A stretch of DNA of 44,215 nt from Anabaena sp. 4-3 (lineage in GTDB: Bacteria; Cyanobacteriota; Cyanobacteriia; Cyanobacteriales; Nostocaceae): positions 131,640 to 175,854 of the forward strand of contig NZ_LUHJ01000049.1 of the NCBI RefSeq assembly GCF_001597745.1, given 5' to 3'. Made by a program: the position numbers and the translations under genes. Within the stretch, counting starts at the first letter, position 1; each line of letters starts with the position of its first letter. Below the pieces are notes generated by a model. That model had not been told where the DNA came from and ran no database searches. It saw only the letters and a list, made by a program, of their open reading frames with translations. This document shows, piece by piece, positions 9,450-16,330 of this stretch.

Positions 9450-10340
9450 TCAAACGCTCATGTTGACAGGCGCGGAATTTTCAGCCAGATCCTTTTCCAC
9501 TAACTTGATTAAATCCGGCAGTGCTTCTAACGAGCGTTGCCGTCGTAAACTTAACACAGGAATTTGTTTAACCAGAGTAGTACATTGCATAAAATGCTCT
9601 TTCAACAACTCTGGTGCAGTTAGTGCTTGCATTTCCCGCGAATGTTTCACTAATTGCCCAAAGCCTTGCTTCGCTTCTAAAGGAACGATTTCTGGGTGAG
9701 TTCCATTCGCAATCACATAAATTCTACTAATAGGTACAGGTTCTTGGCTAAAACCATCTTGCAACCTGTGGACACGCTTGATAGTCTGGGAGTTCAGCAG
9801 AGGTAAGCTATCAGCCCCATGACCAAAATTAGCAGCCGCATCAGGCCACAACTTAATCTGGGGAAACCCTGGTATAACTAGAGATTTTTCTGTGTCTACT
9901 TTAATTGCTAAAACGTCATCTGTTAGAATGTTATAGCCATGAGCATGGAAACATTCAGCTAAAGTTGACTTACCTTGTCCTGAGTCAGCCATAAAGGCGA
10001 CAGCACTACCATTGATCACTACACTACTGGCATGAAGCACTAATAACCCTCTTTGCCGCAGTAGTATGCACAGAATCGCACCCAGCAGAAAAGTGCGGAT
10101 CATCGCTTCATCAATATCGGAGTGAGGATCGAGGATAATTTCTCTACCCCCTTGCACCAATACCGTACCCCATCCTGGCACCTCACCGAGTACATAATCA
10201 CCGCCGTTACTCCGCTTCTGCTCTGGGTTGTTTAGCTTACCAAAGCGTATAGTAACATCTGCTGGTTTGTCACTAGGGATGAGTTCCGGTAAGGGTAACT
10301 CTGAATGAATACCTAAGTTATAAGCTGTATAAATGTACAT
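9450..10340 (-). CDS. HPr-kinase-like protein of the RiPP cluster
   Basis: A 296-residue protein with the C-terminal HPr kinase/phosphorylase fold: H103 in LHASSVV, P-loop DSGQGKST at 119-126, and the DD pair at 141-142. The N-terminal 100 residues are not the HPrK N-domain of Firmicutes. Homologues of this short type occur in lasso clusters; the one for paeninodin phosphorylates a C-terminal Ser of the precursor. The three precursors here end in PK or PKP and have no terminal Ser, so the target residue must differ or the enzyme does something else. It lies between the precursor array and the exporter, separated from the array by hairpins and an IS-like remnant, so it may be transcribed from its own promoter. 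Confidence 0.8.
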   Translation of the reverse strand: MYIYTAYNLGIHSELPLPELIPSDKPADVTIRFGKLNNPEQKRSNGGDYVLGEVPGWGTVLVQGGREIILDPHSDIDEAMIRTFLLGAILCILLRQRGLLVLHASSVVINGSAVAFMADSGQGKSTLAECFHAHGYNILTDDVLAIKVDTEKSLVIPGFPQIKLWPDAAANFGHGADSLPLLNSQTIKRVHRLQDGFSQEPVPISRIYVIANGTHPEIVPLEAKQGFGQLVKHSREMQALTAPELLKEHFMQCTTLVKQIPVLSLRRQRSLEALPDLIKLVEKDLAENSAPVNMSV

Positions 10341-10420
10341 TTAAAATTACTGTGTTTTTACTTAAAAAATGTTTTTTGTTAAATAGAATTTATATTTTAC
10401 CGAAGATTTGGGTTTGAGGT

Positions 10421-10562
10421 TCCCCGTCCTTCTAGGACGGCTTTCTGATAGAATAGCAGCAACAGGCAGGGCATTGTCTGTTGGGCGAGGCGATATAAGA
10501 GGGGCTTTCGCCTGCTATCGCTGTTTTAACCCAGAGTCTCCACCCTTCTAGGGCGGGGAGTA
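10421..10562. mobile_element. Non-autonomous IS200/IS605-like remnant (PATE-like)
   Basis: Both ends carry imperfect palindromes of the IS200/IS605 end type: CCCCGTCCTTCTAGGACGG at 10422-10440 and CCACCCTTCTAGGGCGGGG at about 10541-10559. The ~100 bases between them have no transposase reading frame. Elements made only of such ends are known as palindrome-associated transposable elements. A structured RNA of another kind is a possible alternative. Confidence 0.5.
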
Positions 10563-10614
10563 TGTCAAAAGGTTAGAACTTGACAAATCTGGCAAATTCG
10601 TTTATCAAGGAAGA

Positions 10615-10638
10615 CATCAGGGAAATATTTCCCTGATG
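10615..10638. terminator. Perfect 24-bp palindrome, possible transcript end
   Basis: CATCAGGGAAAT is followed directly by its reverse complement. On the minus strand it lies 134 bases past the stop of precursor 3 and is followed by TCTTCCTTG, a weak pyrimidine run. It may end or slow transcription before the kinase gene. A symmetric operator is the alternative. Confidence 0.4.
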
Positions 10639-10663
10639 CTCTACGATAAGTTATTACATCTTG

Positions 10664-10685
10664 AAAGCAGGTGTCAAACTGCTTT
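10664..10685 (-). terminator. Short stem-loop downstream of the precursor array
   Basis: AAAGCAG and CTGCTTT form a 7-bp stem with an 8-base loop. In the cluster's direction it comes after the conserved hairpin and before the 24-bp palindrome, so three structures stand in series between precursor 3 and the kinase gene. No clear U-tract follows, so termination is only suggested. Confidence 0.35.
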
Positions 10686-10706
10686 TGTTCATACCTAGCT
10701 GTAGAT

Positions 10707-10753
10707 AATTATGGGTGTAAAAGTCAAACCCTACTATTACCCCCATAATTAGG
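10707..10753 (-). ncRNA. Conserved hairpin 3' of precursor 3
   Basis: On the minus strand TAATTATGGGGGTAA pairs with TTACACCCATAATTA across a 15-17 base loop with one internal mismatch. The same structure, with compensatory-looking changes, lies 3' of precursor 1 (11324-11371). It may protect the precursor message from decay; it is not followed by a U-run, so a simple terminator is less likely. Confidence 0.5.
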
Positions 10754-10771
10754 CTAGTTATTTGGCTACAA

Positions 10772-10933
10772 CTATGGCTTAGGTACAACTACGCCGTCTA
10801 CAGAACCATTAGCGGCGAAAGCGGTAGATCCGTAATGGAATGTATCGTTAATAGCTGGGTTACCAAAAGCATTGGTAATGTTTTCTACACTGCCGTGGAT
10901 TGTCAATTGGGGAGCATTGTAAGCTTTTTTCAT
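10772..10933 (-). CDS. Lasso-type RiPP precursor 3 (53 aa)
   Basis: This short gene encodes 53 residues. The leader MKKAYNAPQLTIHGSVENIT carries Y5-x-x-P8-x-L10, G14 and T20, the pattern read by PqqD-like leader-binding proteins. If the cut leaves T20 at -2, the core starts at A22 and D30 is core position 9, fitting an Ala1-Asp9 isopeptide ring. The rest is a long tail with Tyr/Gly/Thr/Ala and ends SVDGVVVPKP, a block shared with the other precursors. The predicted core (32 aa) is longer than usual lasso peptides. An AGGAAAC ribosome site lies 7 bases before the ATG. It arose by duplication of precursor 1. Confidence 0.85.
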   Translation of the reverse strand: MKKAYNAPQLTIHGSVENITNAFGNPAINDTFHYGSTAFAANGSVDGVVVPKP

Positions 10934-11038
10934 TTGTCTAGTTTCCTGTTTGATAAGTTGTTGATTTAATAGGACTTGTGAACCAATTAAGTCCTGGTAG
11001 GAGCAGCCTTGATCAGCAAAACCCCTAGTCCGACTTAT

Positions 11039-11085
11039 GGTTTAATTTGTATTTATCTCAGCCAAATAGCCAGCGTGAAAGATTT
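11039..11085 (-). pseudogene. Remnant of the cyclase gene 3' end
   Basis: Read on the minus strand this gives KSFTLAIWLR-stop-IQIKP, matching the last residues KSLTLALWLKHTQIKP of the cyclase encoded at 11663-13687. A stop codon (TAA) breaks the copied frame. It lies at the distal end of the duplicated block carrying precursor 3, showing how the array grew. Confidence 0.85.
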
Positions 11086-11110
11086 ATCAAGGTGAGGTTT
11101 TTGACTACAA

Positions 11111-11293
11111 CTATGGCTTAGGTACGATGACTCCGTCTCCTCCAGAACCGCTCAATCCAACTAATGAGGCTGGAAAAGCTGATCCTCCTACGTATATTAA
11201 ATCTGCAACATTTGGTTGTTGACCAAAAGCATTGGTAATGTTTTCCACATTGCCGTGGATTGTCAGTTGGGGAGCATTGTAAGCTGTTTTCAT
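11111..11293 (-). CDS. Lasso-type RiPP precursor 2 (60 aa)
   Basis: The leader MKTAYNAPQLTIHGNVENIT is nearly identical to those of its neighbours. The middle differs (AFGQQPNVADLIYVGG...), and the end SGGDGVIVPKP repeats the shared C-terminal block. With a core starting at A22 the first acidic residue is D31, core position 10, one beyond the 7-9 range of known lasso rings. Starting at F23 or G24 would give position 9 or 8. Its ribosome site differs from the other two (GGACAAGGGAAAC directly before ATG) and its 5' flank is not the copied block, so it has a separate history from precursor 3. Confidence 0.85.
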   Translation of the reverse strand: MKTAYNAPQLTIHGNVENITNAFGQQPNVADLIYVGGSAFPASLVGLSGSGGDGVIVPKP

Positions 11294-11323
11294 GTTTCCC
11301 TTGTCCTATTAAATAGCTGTGGA

Positions 11324-11371
11324 TAACTATGGGTGTAAAAGCAAAGTTATGCTATTACGCCCATAATTAGG
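11324..11371 (-). ncRNA. Conserved hairpin 3' of precursor 1
   Basis: On the minus strand TAATTATGGGCGTAA pairs with TTACACCCATAGTTA, with one G-U pair and one mismatch. The structure matches that at 10707-10753. Precursor 2 lacks an obvious copy directly after its stop. Confidence 0.5.
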
Positions 11372-11392
11372 CTAGTTAGTTGGCTACAACTA

Positions 11393-11566
11393 TTACTTAG
11401 GTATTACTACGCCGTCTTGAGAACCACTTAGTCCGATTAATGCGCCAGGGAAGTTTTGACCGTTAACTTCAAATGTATCATTAGCACCTGGAGTACCAAA
11501 AGAATTTGTAATGTTTTCAACACTGCCGTGGATTGTCAATTGGGGAGCATTGTAAGCTTTTTTCAT
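11393..11566 (-). CDS. Lasso-type RiPP precursor 1 (57 aa)
   Basis: The leader MKKAYNAPQLTIHGSVENIT has the recognition pattern YxxPxL...G.....T. With T20 at -2 the core starts at S22 and D30 is core position 9, suitable for a Ser1-Asp9 ring. The variable part (TPGANDTFEVNGQNFP...) leads to the shared C-terminal block SQDGVVIPK. The frame is open upstream to 11614, but the start at 11566 matches the other precursors and has AGGAAAC 7 bases before the ATG. It follows the cyclase gene by 96 bases in the same direction and is probably co-transcribed. Confidence 0.88.
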   Translation of the reverse strand: MKKAYNAPQLTIHGSVENITNSFGTPGANDTFEVNGQNFPGALIGLSGSQDGVVIPK

Positions 11567-11662
11567 TTGTCTAGTTTCCTGTTGGTTAGTTTCTTGATAG
11601 CAATTGTGAACCAATTAAGTCCAGGTAGGAGCAGGCATCATCAGCACAACCCCTAGTCCGAC

Positions 11663-13687
11663 TTATGGTTTGATTTGTGTGTGTTTCAGCCAAAGAGCCA
11701 GGGTTAAAGATTTCCAAACGGGCATTACTCCCTGGTCATCATAAATGTCATTTGTAGACAATACATAGTCATAGAAACTTTGGAGAGAATTTATGTCCAC
11801 AAAGTCTGCGATATTACTAGGATTAGCTTTAATTACCTCCTCTACAATTTGCCGATCAAGATGCAGTAATCCCCGGCGGAAATTTGGTGTCATGCTGGTT
11901 TTGCCACCACGCCATTGTATTTCTTGAGGCAGAATACCATTCATAGCTCTCCGCATGACGACGCGAGACCATCCCTGGTTGAGCTTCTGCTCAGGTGGTA
12001 AAGCTAGACACAATTCAATCAGTCGTTTATCCATGAAAGGATGACGCGACTCTAGAGAAAATTCGGCAGCGCATTGATCTACTAACTCCAAAACTATAGT
12101 AAACATATTTGAGTTAAAGCTACGCCATTGATCCTCTCTCACTGTTACGGCTGGACTCTCATCGTCAGATGAAGACTCTTTGAGATTGTCTAGACCAACT
12201 TTTTGGGCAAATCTAGGGTTAATCAGGGGAGTAAAATTATTTGTATGGTTCTGATAACCTCGGAGCGATCGCCAAACATTTAATACAGATTCAGGTACTA
12301 AAGGTTTGATTCCGTAAGATACAAACAATTTCTGCCGAGAAATCCGAAAATTTTGACTGATTTGATTAGCAGTTTCCGCAAACTTCAACCATTTTCCCTG
12401 TTGTGCCAATTCCTTGAGGTAGGAAATGACATACTCATGAAAAATAGCCGCTACTGAGGTCTGAAAGTGCTGTGAGACTGCATTAGCTTCTGTCAGAAAA
12501 GTATCCCATTTACCTTGACGTGCTAACTCCGCAAAATATACAGCACCATGCGATACTGTTGTATCACCATCAAAACCATCTAAACAAATCCTGATACCCG
12601 CTTGCTGTGTGGCACGATTTAATCCCCATACTAAATAGTGGCTAGGGCCAAGGTATGGGTCATCCATGTATTGAAAATAGTTCTGCCATTCTGAGATAGG
12701 CCCAGCTTGATCAGGATGTACATAGTGGGGTATACACCCACCTTGCTCTAACACTGGATTAATATATTGACGCTCATCACATTCAGGAACATCATTAAAG
12801 ATATTCGAGAAGGTGTGTAGTTGTGCGCCGTTTTCTGATTGTAATATGTTCCGTGCTACACACGCCACTGATGAGGAGTCTAAGCCACCACTGAGATGAC
12901 AACCTACAGGGAATGCGCTACGTAGACGACAACGTACTGCTTCTGTAAAGACTTCCCGAAAAGCTTCAGCGTATTCTGCATCAGAATTGAGCCTTAATTC
13001 ATCACCCACTTGTAAAGCCCAGTAGGAGCGAGACTTTAACCCTCCTTTGTCGCTGACTACCATGATATGTCCCGGAGGCAACCGGAAGATATCTTCATAG
13101 ACAGTGCTAGACTTATCTTTTTTAAATGGGTGTAGATGATTGGCGATCGCTTCTTCGTTCAGTCTTCTGGGAACTTGTGATAAACACAACAGTCCTTTAA
13201 TCTCAGAAGCAAAACAAAACTGCTTACCAGGTCTGTAAAAATAATATAACGGTTTGATGCCAAAATGATCTCTGGCGCAAAAAATTATCTGTTTACGTCT
13301 ATCCCAAATTACAAAGGCAAAATCTCCTAGCAACTTGGAAGCACATTCTTCAGCCCATTTCTCGTAAGCTGCTAATACCAGTTGGCTATCTGTAATTTTT
13401 TCAGATGTCCAACCATCTAATTGTAATTTATATATTAATTCATCCCGATTGTCTAGGCGTAAGTCTGCGGTCAGAACTAAGTCACCTGTTGGATCAACTA
13501 GCGGCTGCTGCTCTAATAATGACTCAGGAGTAGTCCACAGCATCCGATGCCCTAACCCGACAAAATCAGAACACCATATATCCGCTCCATCTGGCCCCCG
13601 TTGAGCCAAAACATCGACCATGCGCGTCAATTGTTCATTTTCTACTGGTTGTCTATCCAAGTTGTAGATGCCAACAATGCCACTCAT
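11663..13687 (-). CDS. Asparagine-synthetase-like lasso cyclase (C protein)
   Basis: A 674-residue two-domain protein. The N-terminal glutaminase-like domain begins MSGIVGIYN; the catalytic Cys2 of true asparagine synthetases is Ser here, so ammonia release from glutamine is not expected. The synthetase domain has the PP-loop LSGGLDSSS at about residues 262-270 for ATP binding. In lasso systems this domain adenylates the side chain of an Asp or Glu in the core and joins it to the new N terminus. The start overlaps the B2 stop (ATGA), so the two are translationally coupled. The 3' end is duplicated at 11039-11085. An ordinary asparagine synthetase is unlikely given Ser2 and context. Confidence 0.9.
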   Translation of the reverse strand: MSGIVGIYNLDRQPVENEQLTRMVDVLAQRGPDGADIWCSDFVGLGHRMLWTTPESLLEQQPLVDPTGDLVLTADLRLDNRDELIYKLQLDGWTSEKITDSQLVLAAYEKWAEECASKLLGDFAFVIWDRRKQIIFCARDHFGIKPLYYFYRPGKQFCFASEIKGLLCLSQVPRRLNEEAIANHLHPFKKDKSSTVYEDIFRLPPGHIMVVSDKGGLKSRSYWALQVGDELRLNSDAEYAEAFREVFTEAVRCRLRSAFPVGCHLSGGLDSSSVACVARNILQSENGAQLHTFSNIFNDVPECDERQYINPVLEQGGCIPHYVHPDQAGPISEWQNYFQYMDDPYLGPSHYLVWGLNRATQQAGIRICLDGFDGDTTVSHGAVYFAELARQGKWDTFLTEANAVSQHFQTSVAAIFHEYVISYLKELAQQGKWLKFAETANQISQNFRISRQKLFVSYGIKPLVPESVLNVWRSLRGYQNHTNNFTPLINPRFAQKVGLDNLKESSSDDESPAVTVREDQWRSFNSNMFTIVLELVDQCAAEFSLESRHPFMDKRLIELCLALPPEQKLNQGWSRVVMRRAMNGILPQEIQWRGGKTSMTPNFRRGLLHLDRQIVEEVIKANPSNIADFVDINSLQSFYDYVLSTNDIYDDQGVMPVWKSLTLALWLKHTQIKP

Positions 13688-14118
13688 AGTCCGTTCCTTG
13701 GTAAAGATGGTAGTGGTTTATAGGATGAAAGATTTGCTAGATGACCAATGACTACTTTTCCTTGATTTTCAATCCAAGCATGCGCTTCTAATTTACCTTG
13801 CTCATCTTTAACAACACCTATTCGCAGTTCAGGAGAGTAACCACGTCTAGTCATCAAGACTTGACAAGTCAACGCGCGCGCTAAACACTTAGCTCCTGGT
13901 ACAAATTTAGTGCTGACATCCACAGCCCAAATAATTTTACCGATAGTAGTTTGGTTAACACTGATGTTTGGTTGATTTATCTTATTTAGCAGTGTGCGTA
14001 ACTGACTAAATGGCAGTAACCACAAACCCAGATTGACAAACAACAAGAGCAAAAAAGTATTGATCAGGAGAAGGCGATCGCTGTGATTGAGGAATAGAAA
14101 TTTAAGCAGACGCTTCAT
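13684..14118 (-). CDS. Transglutaminase-like leader protease (lasso B2)
   Basis: A 144-residue protein of the McjB C-terminal type. A hydrophobic stretch at residues 16-36 precedes the catalytic region. The protease Cys is C78 in GAKCLARAL and the His is H113 in EAHAWIE; the third member of the triad is not obvious after KVVIG. It cuts the leader from the precursor so that the cyclase can use the freed amino group. It overlaps B1 by 17 bases and the cyclase by 4 bases. The hydrophobic segment suggests it works at the membrane near the exporter. Confidence 0.88.
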   Translation of the reverse strand: MKRLLKFLFLNHSDRLLLINTFLLLLFVNLGLWLLPFSQLRTLLNKINQPNISVNQTTIGKIIWAVDVSTKFVPGAKCLARALTCQVLMTRRGYSPELRIGVVKDEQGKLEAHAWIENQGKVVIGHLANLSSYKPLPSLPRNGL

Positions 14119-14407
14119 TAGTAATCTTAATCAGTCCCTTAGCTGCTAAATCTTCCAGTAGAATCATTAAGTCACGCTCACACACCTCTGGTTCAACTTC
14201 ATACTCTGCCAGTAAAGCCGCCTGAATCTCTTTTATACTTTTAGGTGCTTGAATCATATTCCAGACACTAGCTCCTACCTGATTCAGACCATAGTAAACT
14301 CCCGACTTGACATCGAGAATTACTGCTTCCCCTTCCAGTTCAGAGGAAACTTGCTCTTGGCTGGCTACTATCCTGGAATACTCAGATGAGATTAGCTGTG
14401 CTGCCAT
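14102..14407 (-). CDS. PqqD-like leader-recognition protein (lasso B1)
   Basis: A 101-residue PqqD/RRE-domain protein. Visible family features are VILDVKSGVYYGLNQVGASVWNMI and the C-terminal helix pair ending LLEDLAAKGLIKI. It would bind the YxxPxL leader of the precursors and bring them to B2 and the cyclase. It is the first gene of the cluster in transcript order and overlaps B2 by 17 bases. The cluster promoter should lie in 14408-14987. Confidence 0.9.
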   Translation of the reverse strand: MAAQLISSEYSRIVASQEQVSSELEGEAVILDVKSGVYYGLNQVGASVWNMIQAPKSIKEIQAALLAEYEVEPEVCERDLMILLEDLAAKGLIKITNEASA

Positions 14408-14987
14408 TTTTAATTCCAGTGGTTTTTCTTAAGTGTATCTAATTAACTATGACAATATATAACATCTTTCTCTGGTGCGCGCTACGTTTCTCCAGTAACT
14501 TTACTGATTGTTTTCAATTACACTCAATTTTTAAAGTCTTGATAAAGAGAAAATCACCTGATGCGGTTTTTTATTTGGGGAATCACGCCGGTATTTACGG
14601 GTAAATAAACCAATACTGACCGCTAATCCTCCATCCAAAATAACTGCCTGAATTCCCTTGTATGACAAGATTTTCGCCTTGAAACACTACACTCTTTACC
14701 ATCACTGATAAAGAATTAAAAACTACATTTTTGCTTCCCCAGCTAAGTGCTTGTTCAATGTAATTGCTTTATAGAAAAATTATACTTGTCAATATATCTC
14801 AAGTTAGATTATGCGTGTCTAAATGAATGACAAAGAAATAGATAATATCTCACCTTGATTTAATCCAAGCTACTGATAAGAATTAATTATAAAAACCCAA
14901 AAATGTATTGTGTGAATGGGTGCGAAACATTCGGACGCAATGCCAAAAAAGTCGCACCTGAGTTGCATAACTGTTGTATTTCTAGAA
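14408..14987. other. Spacer upstream of the RiPP cluster
   Basis: Between B1 and tRNA-Pro. The first ~120 bases upstream of B1 are AT-rich and likely hold its promoter, but I cannot fix boxes. On the minus strand 14531-14685 is open for about 50 codons (ending ...KKPHQVIFSLSRL-stop) without an ATG and may be a gene remnant. No repeat or RNA element is obvious. Confidence 0.4.
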
Positions 14988-15061
14988 TCGGGATGACTGG
15001 ATTCGAACCAGCGGCCCCTTCGTCCCGAACGAAGTGCGCTACCAAGCTGCGCTACATCCCG
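14988..15061 (-). tRNA. tRNA-Pro (anticodon CGG)
   Basis: The minus strand folds as a full cloverleaf of 74 bases. Acceptor stem CGGGATG pairs with CATCCCG, anticodon stem CTTCG with CGAAG around loop TTCGGGA (anticodon CGG), and T arm GCTGG-TTCGAAT-CCAGT. The discriminator base is A and CCA is not encoded. It reads CCG proline codons. Confidence 0.95.
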
Positions 15062-15407
15062 TAAATTTACATATAATCAATATCATAACACAAATTCTGG
15101 TGAATGCTAAGGGTGTAGGGGAGGAGAGGAGCGGAGGAAGCGGATGAGATTTGTCCCCAGACTGGATTCCCCTGTTTGTTGCCTATGCCTAACATATAGG
15201 AATCCGATGTGATTATTGAAATTACTTGTGTAGTTAGGGAACAGGGAACAGGGAACAGGGAACAGGGAACAGGGAATAGGGAACAGGGGTGTACTGATTT
15301 TTTTCAGAAATCAAATATGATTCCTATATATATATAGATGATAAATTCAGCGAGGAATTTGCTTGCTAGGATTAGATTTGTATAACTATCGTTGGTAAAA
15401 GCTGATT
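15062..15407. other. Spacer with an inverted-repeat/heptad element before lipA
   Basis: It holds a purine-rich repeat (GGAGGAGAGGAGCGGAGGAAG, about 15118-15140) and the element at 15195-15328. The last 80 bases before the lipA GTG are AT-rich. No gene is seen. Confidence 0.55.
15195..15328. mobile_element. MITE-like element: inverted repeats around a GGGAACA heptad array
   Basis: The left end TATAGGAATCCGATGTGATT and the reverse complement of the right end, TATAGGAATCATATTTGATT, align over about 35 bases (TGAAA and a GT near the inner edge also match). Between them lies a 54-base array of the 7-mer GGGAACA (15236-15289). There is no reading frame. A half copy with the same module and array is at 7206-7314. 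Confidence 0.65.
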
Positions 15408-16292
15408 GTGACTGTTAAGCCAGACTGGTTGCGAGTAAAAGCCCCTCAATGGGAGCGTGTCGGTAATGTCAAAGAAATTTTACGGGATTTAGCACTTAAT
15501 ACAGTTTGTGAGGAAGCATCCTGTCCGAACATTGGTGAGTGCTTCCAAGCTGGAACGGCGACATTTTTGATTATGGGGCCAGCTTGTACTCGTGCCTGTC
15601 CTTATTGTGATATTGACTTTGAGAAAAAACCCAAAGCTTTAGACCCCACAGAACCAGCACGTTTGGCGGAAGCGGTACGCCGCATGAGACTGAATCATGT
15701 AGTAATTACCTCTGTCAACCGAGATGATTTACCAGATGGTGGTGCTGCTCAGTTTGTCCGGTGTATTGAAGCAGTGCGTACAGTTTCACCCCAAACCACA
15801 ATTGAGGTGCTAATTCCAGATTTGTGTGGGAATTGGGAAGCTTTAGAAATAATTCTCCAAGCTGCGCCAGAGGTACTAAACCATAATACAGAAACAGTTC
15901 CTAGACTGTATCGGCGGGTAAGACCCCAAGGAAACTATCAGCGCACAATGGAATTACTCCAACTCAGCCGCCAAATGGCTCCTTGGTTGTACACCAAATC
16001 AGGGATTATGGTAGGATTGGGCGAAACTGATGCAGAAGTTCGCCAAGTTATGCAAGACTTGCGCGCTGTAGATTGTGATATCCTCACCATTGGGCAGTAC
16101 CTGCAACCGAGTCAAAAACATTTGCAAGTTAATGATTTTGTGACTCCAGAACAATTCGCCGCTTGGCAAGCTTACGGTGAAGAACTAGGATTTTTACAAG
16201 TTGTGTCCTCACCGTTAACCAGAAGTTCTTACCACGCCGAACAAGTGCGGGAACTGATGCAGCGTTACCCACGGAAAAAGATTGCAGAGTAG
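15408..16292 (+). CDS. lipA: Lipoyl synthase
   Basis: LipA is a radical-SAM enzyme that inserts two sulfurs into octanoyl groups on lipoyl domains. The auxiliary cluster ligands are in [12 protein letters not shown] (about residues 34-45) and the radical-SAM motif in [11 protein letters not shown] (about 60-70). Later motifs [12 protein letters not shown] and [10 protein letters not shown] are typical. The 294-residue length is normal. The start is a GTG at 15408; no ATG lies nearby in frame. gpsA follows after 76 bases filled largely by repeats. Confidence 0.95.
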   Translation: MTVKPDWLRVKAPQWERVGNVKEILRDLALNTVCEEASCPNIGECFQAGTATFLIMGPACTRACPYCDIDFEKKPKALDPTEPARLAEAVRRMRLNHVVITSVNRDDLPDGGAAQFVRCIEAVRTVSPQTTIEVLIPDLCGNWEALEIILQAAPEVLNHNTETVPRLYRRVRPQGNYQRTMELLQLSRQMAPWLYTKSGIMVGLGETDAEVRQVMQDLRAVDCDILTIGQYLQPSQKHLQVNDFVTPEQFAAWQAYGEELGFLQVVSSPLTRSSYHAEQVRELMQRYPRKKIAE

Positions 16293-16330
16293 AGACGGGA
16301 TTAATCGCGTCTGTACAAAAAGTAATTGTA

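Larger units (their letters stand above)
10341..10771. other. 431-base spacer between precursor 3 and the kinase gene
   Basis: It contains, in transcript order, a hairpin shared with the precursor 1 downstream region (10707-10753), a short stem-loop (10664-10685), a perfect 24-bp palindrome (10615-10638), and an IS200/IS605-like remnant (10421-10562). No gene is seen. The last ~80 bases before the kinase ATG are AT-rich. Confidence 0.6.
10697..11085. repeat. Tandem duplication, copy B (precursor 3 block)
   Basis: This block matches 11315-11715 almost throughout: the downstream hairpin, a precursor gene, its ribosome site, the upstream spacer (AACCAATTAAGTCC...) and the last codons of the cyclase gene. 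The offset between copies changes from 630 to 618 bases, exactly the four-codon difference in precursor length. This block is the derived copy because its cyclase piece is a dead fragment. Confidence 0.85.
11315..11715. repeat. Tandem duplication, copy A (precursor 1 block)
   Basis: The parent copy of the block at 10697-11085. It spans the 3' end of the cyclase gene, the spacer, precursor 1 and the downstream hairpin. Precursor 2 lies between the two copies. Confidence 0.85.

Noticed and set aside
11663-13687. Ordinary asparagine synthetase asnB
   Set aside because: Ser2 instead of Cys2, four-base overlap with a B2-type protease and adjacent lasso-type precursors favour a RiPP cyclase.
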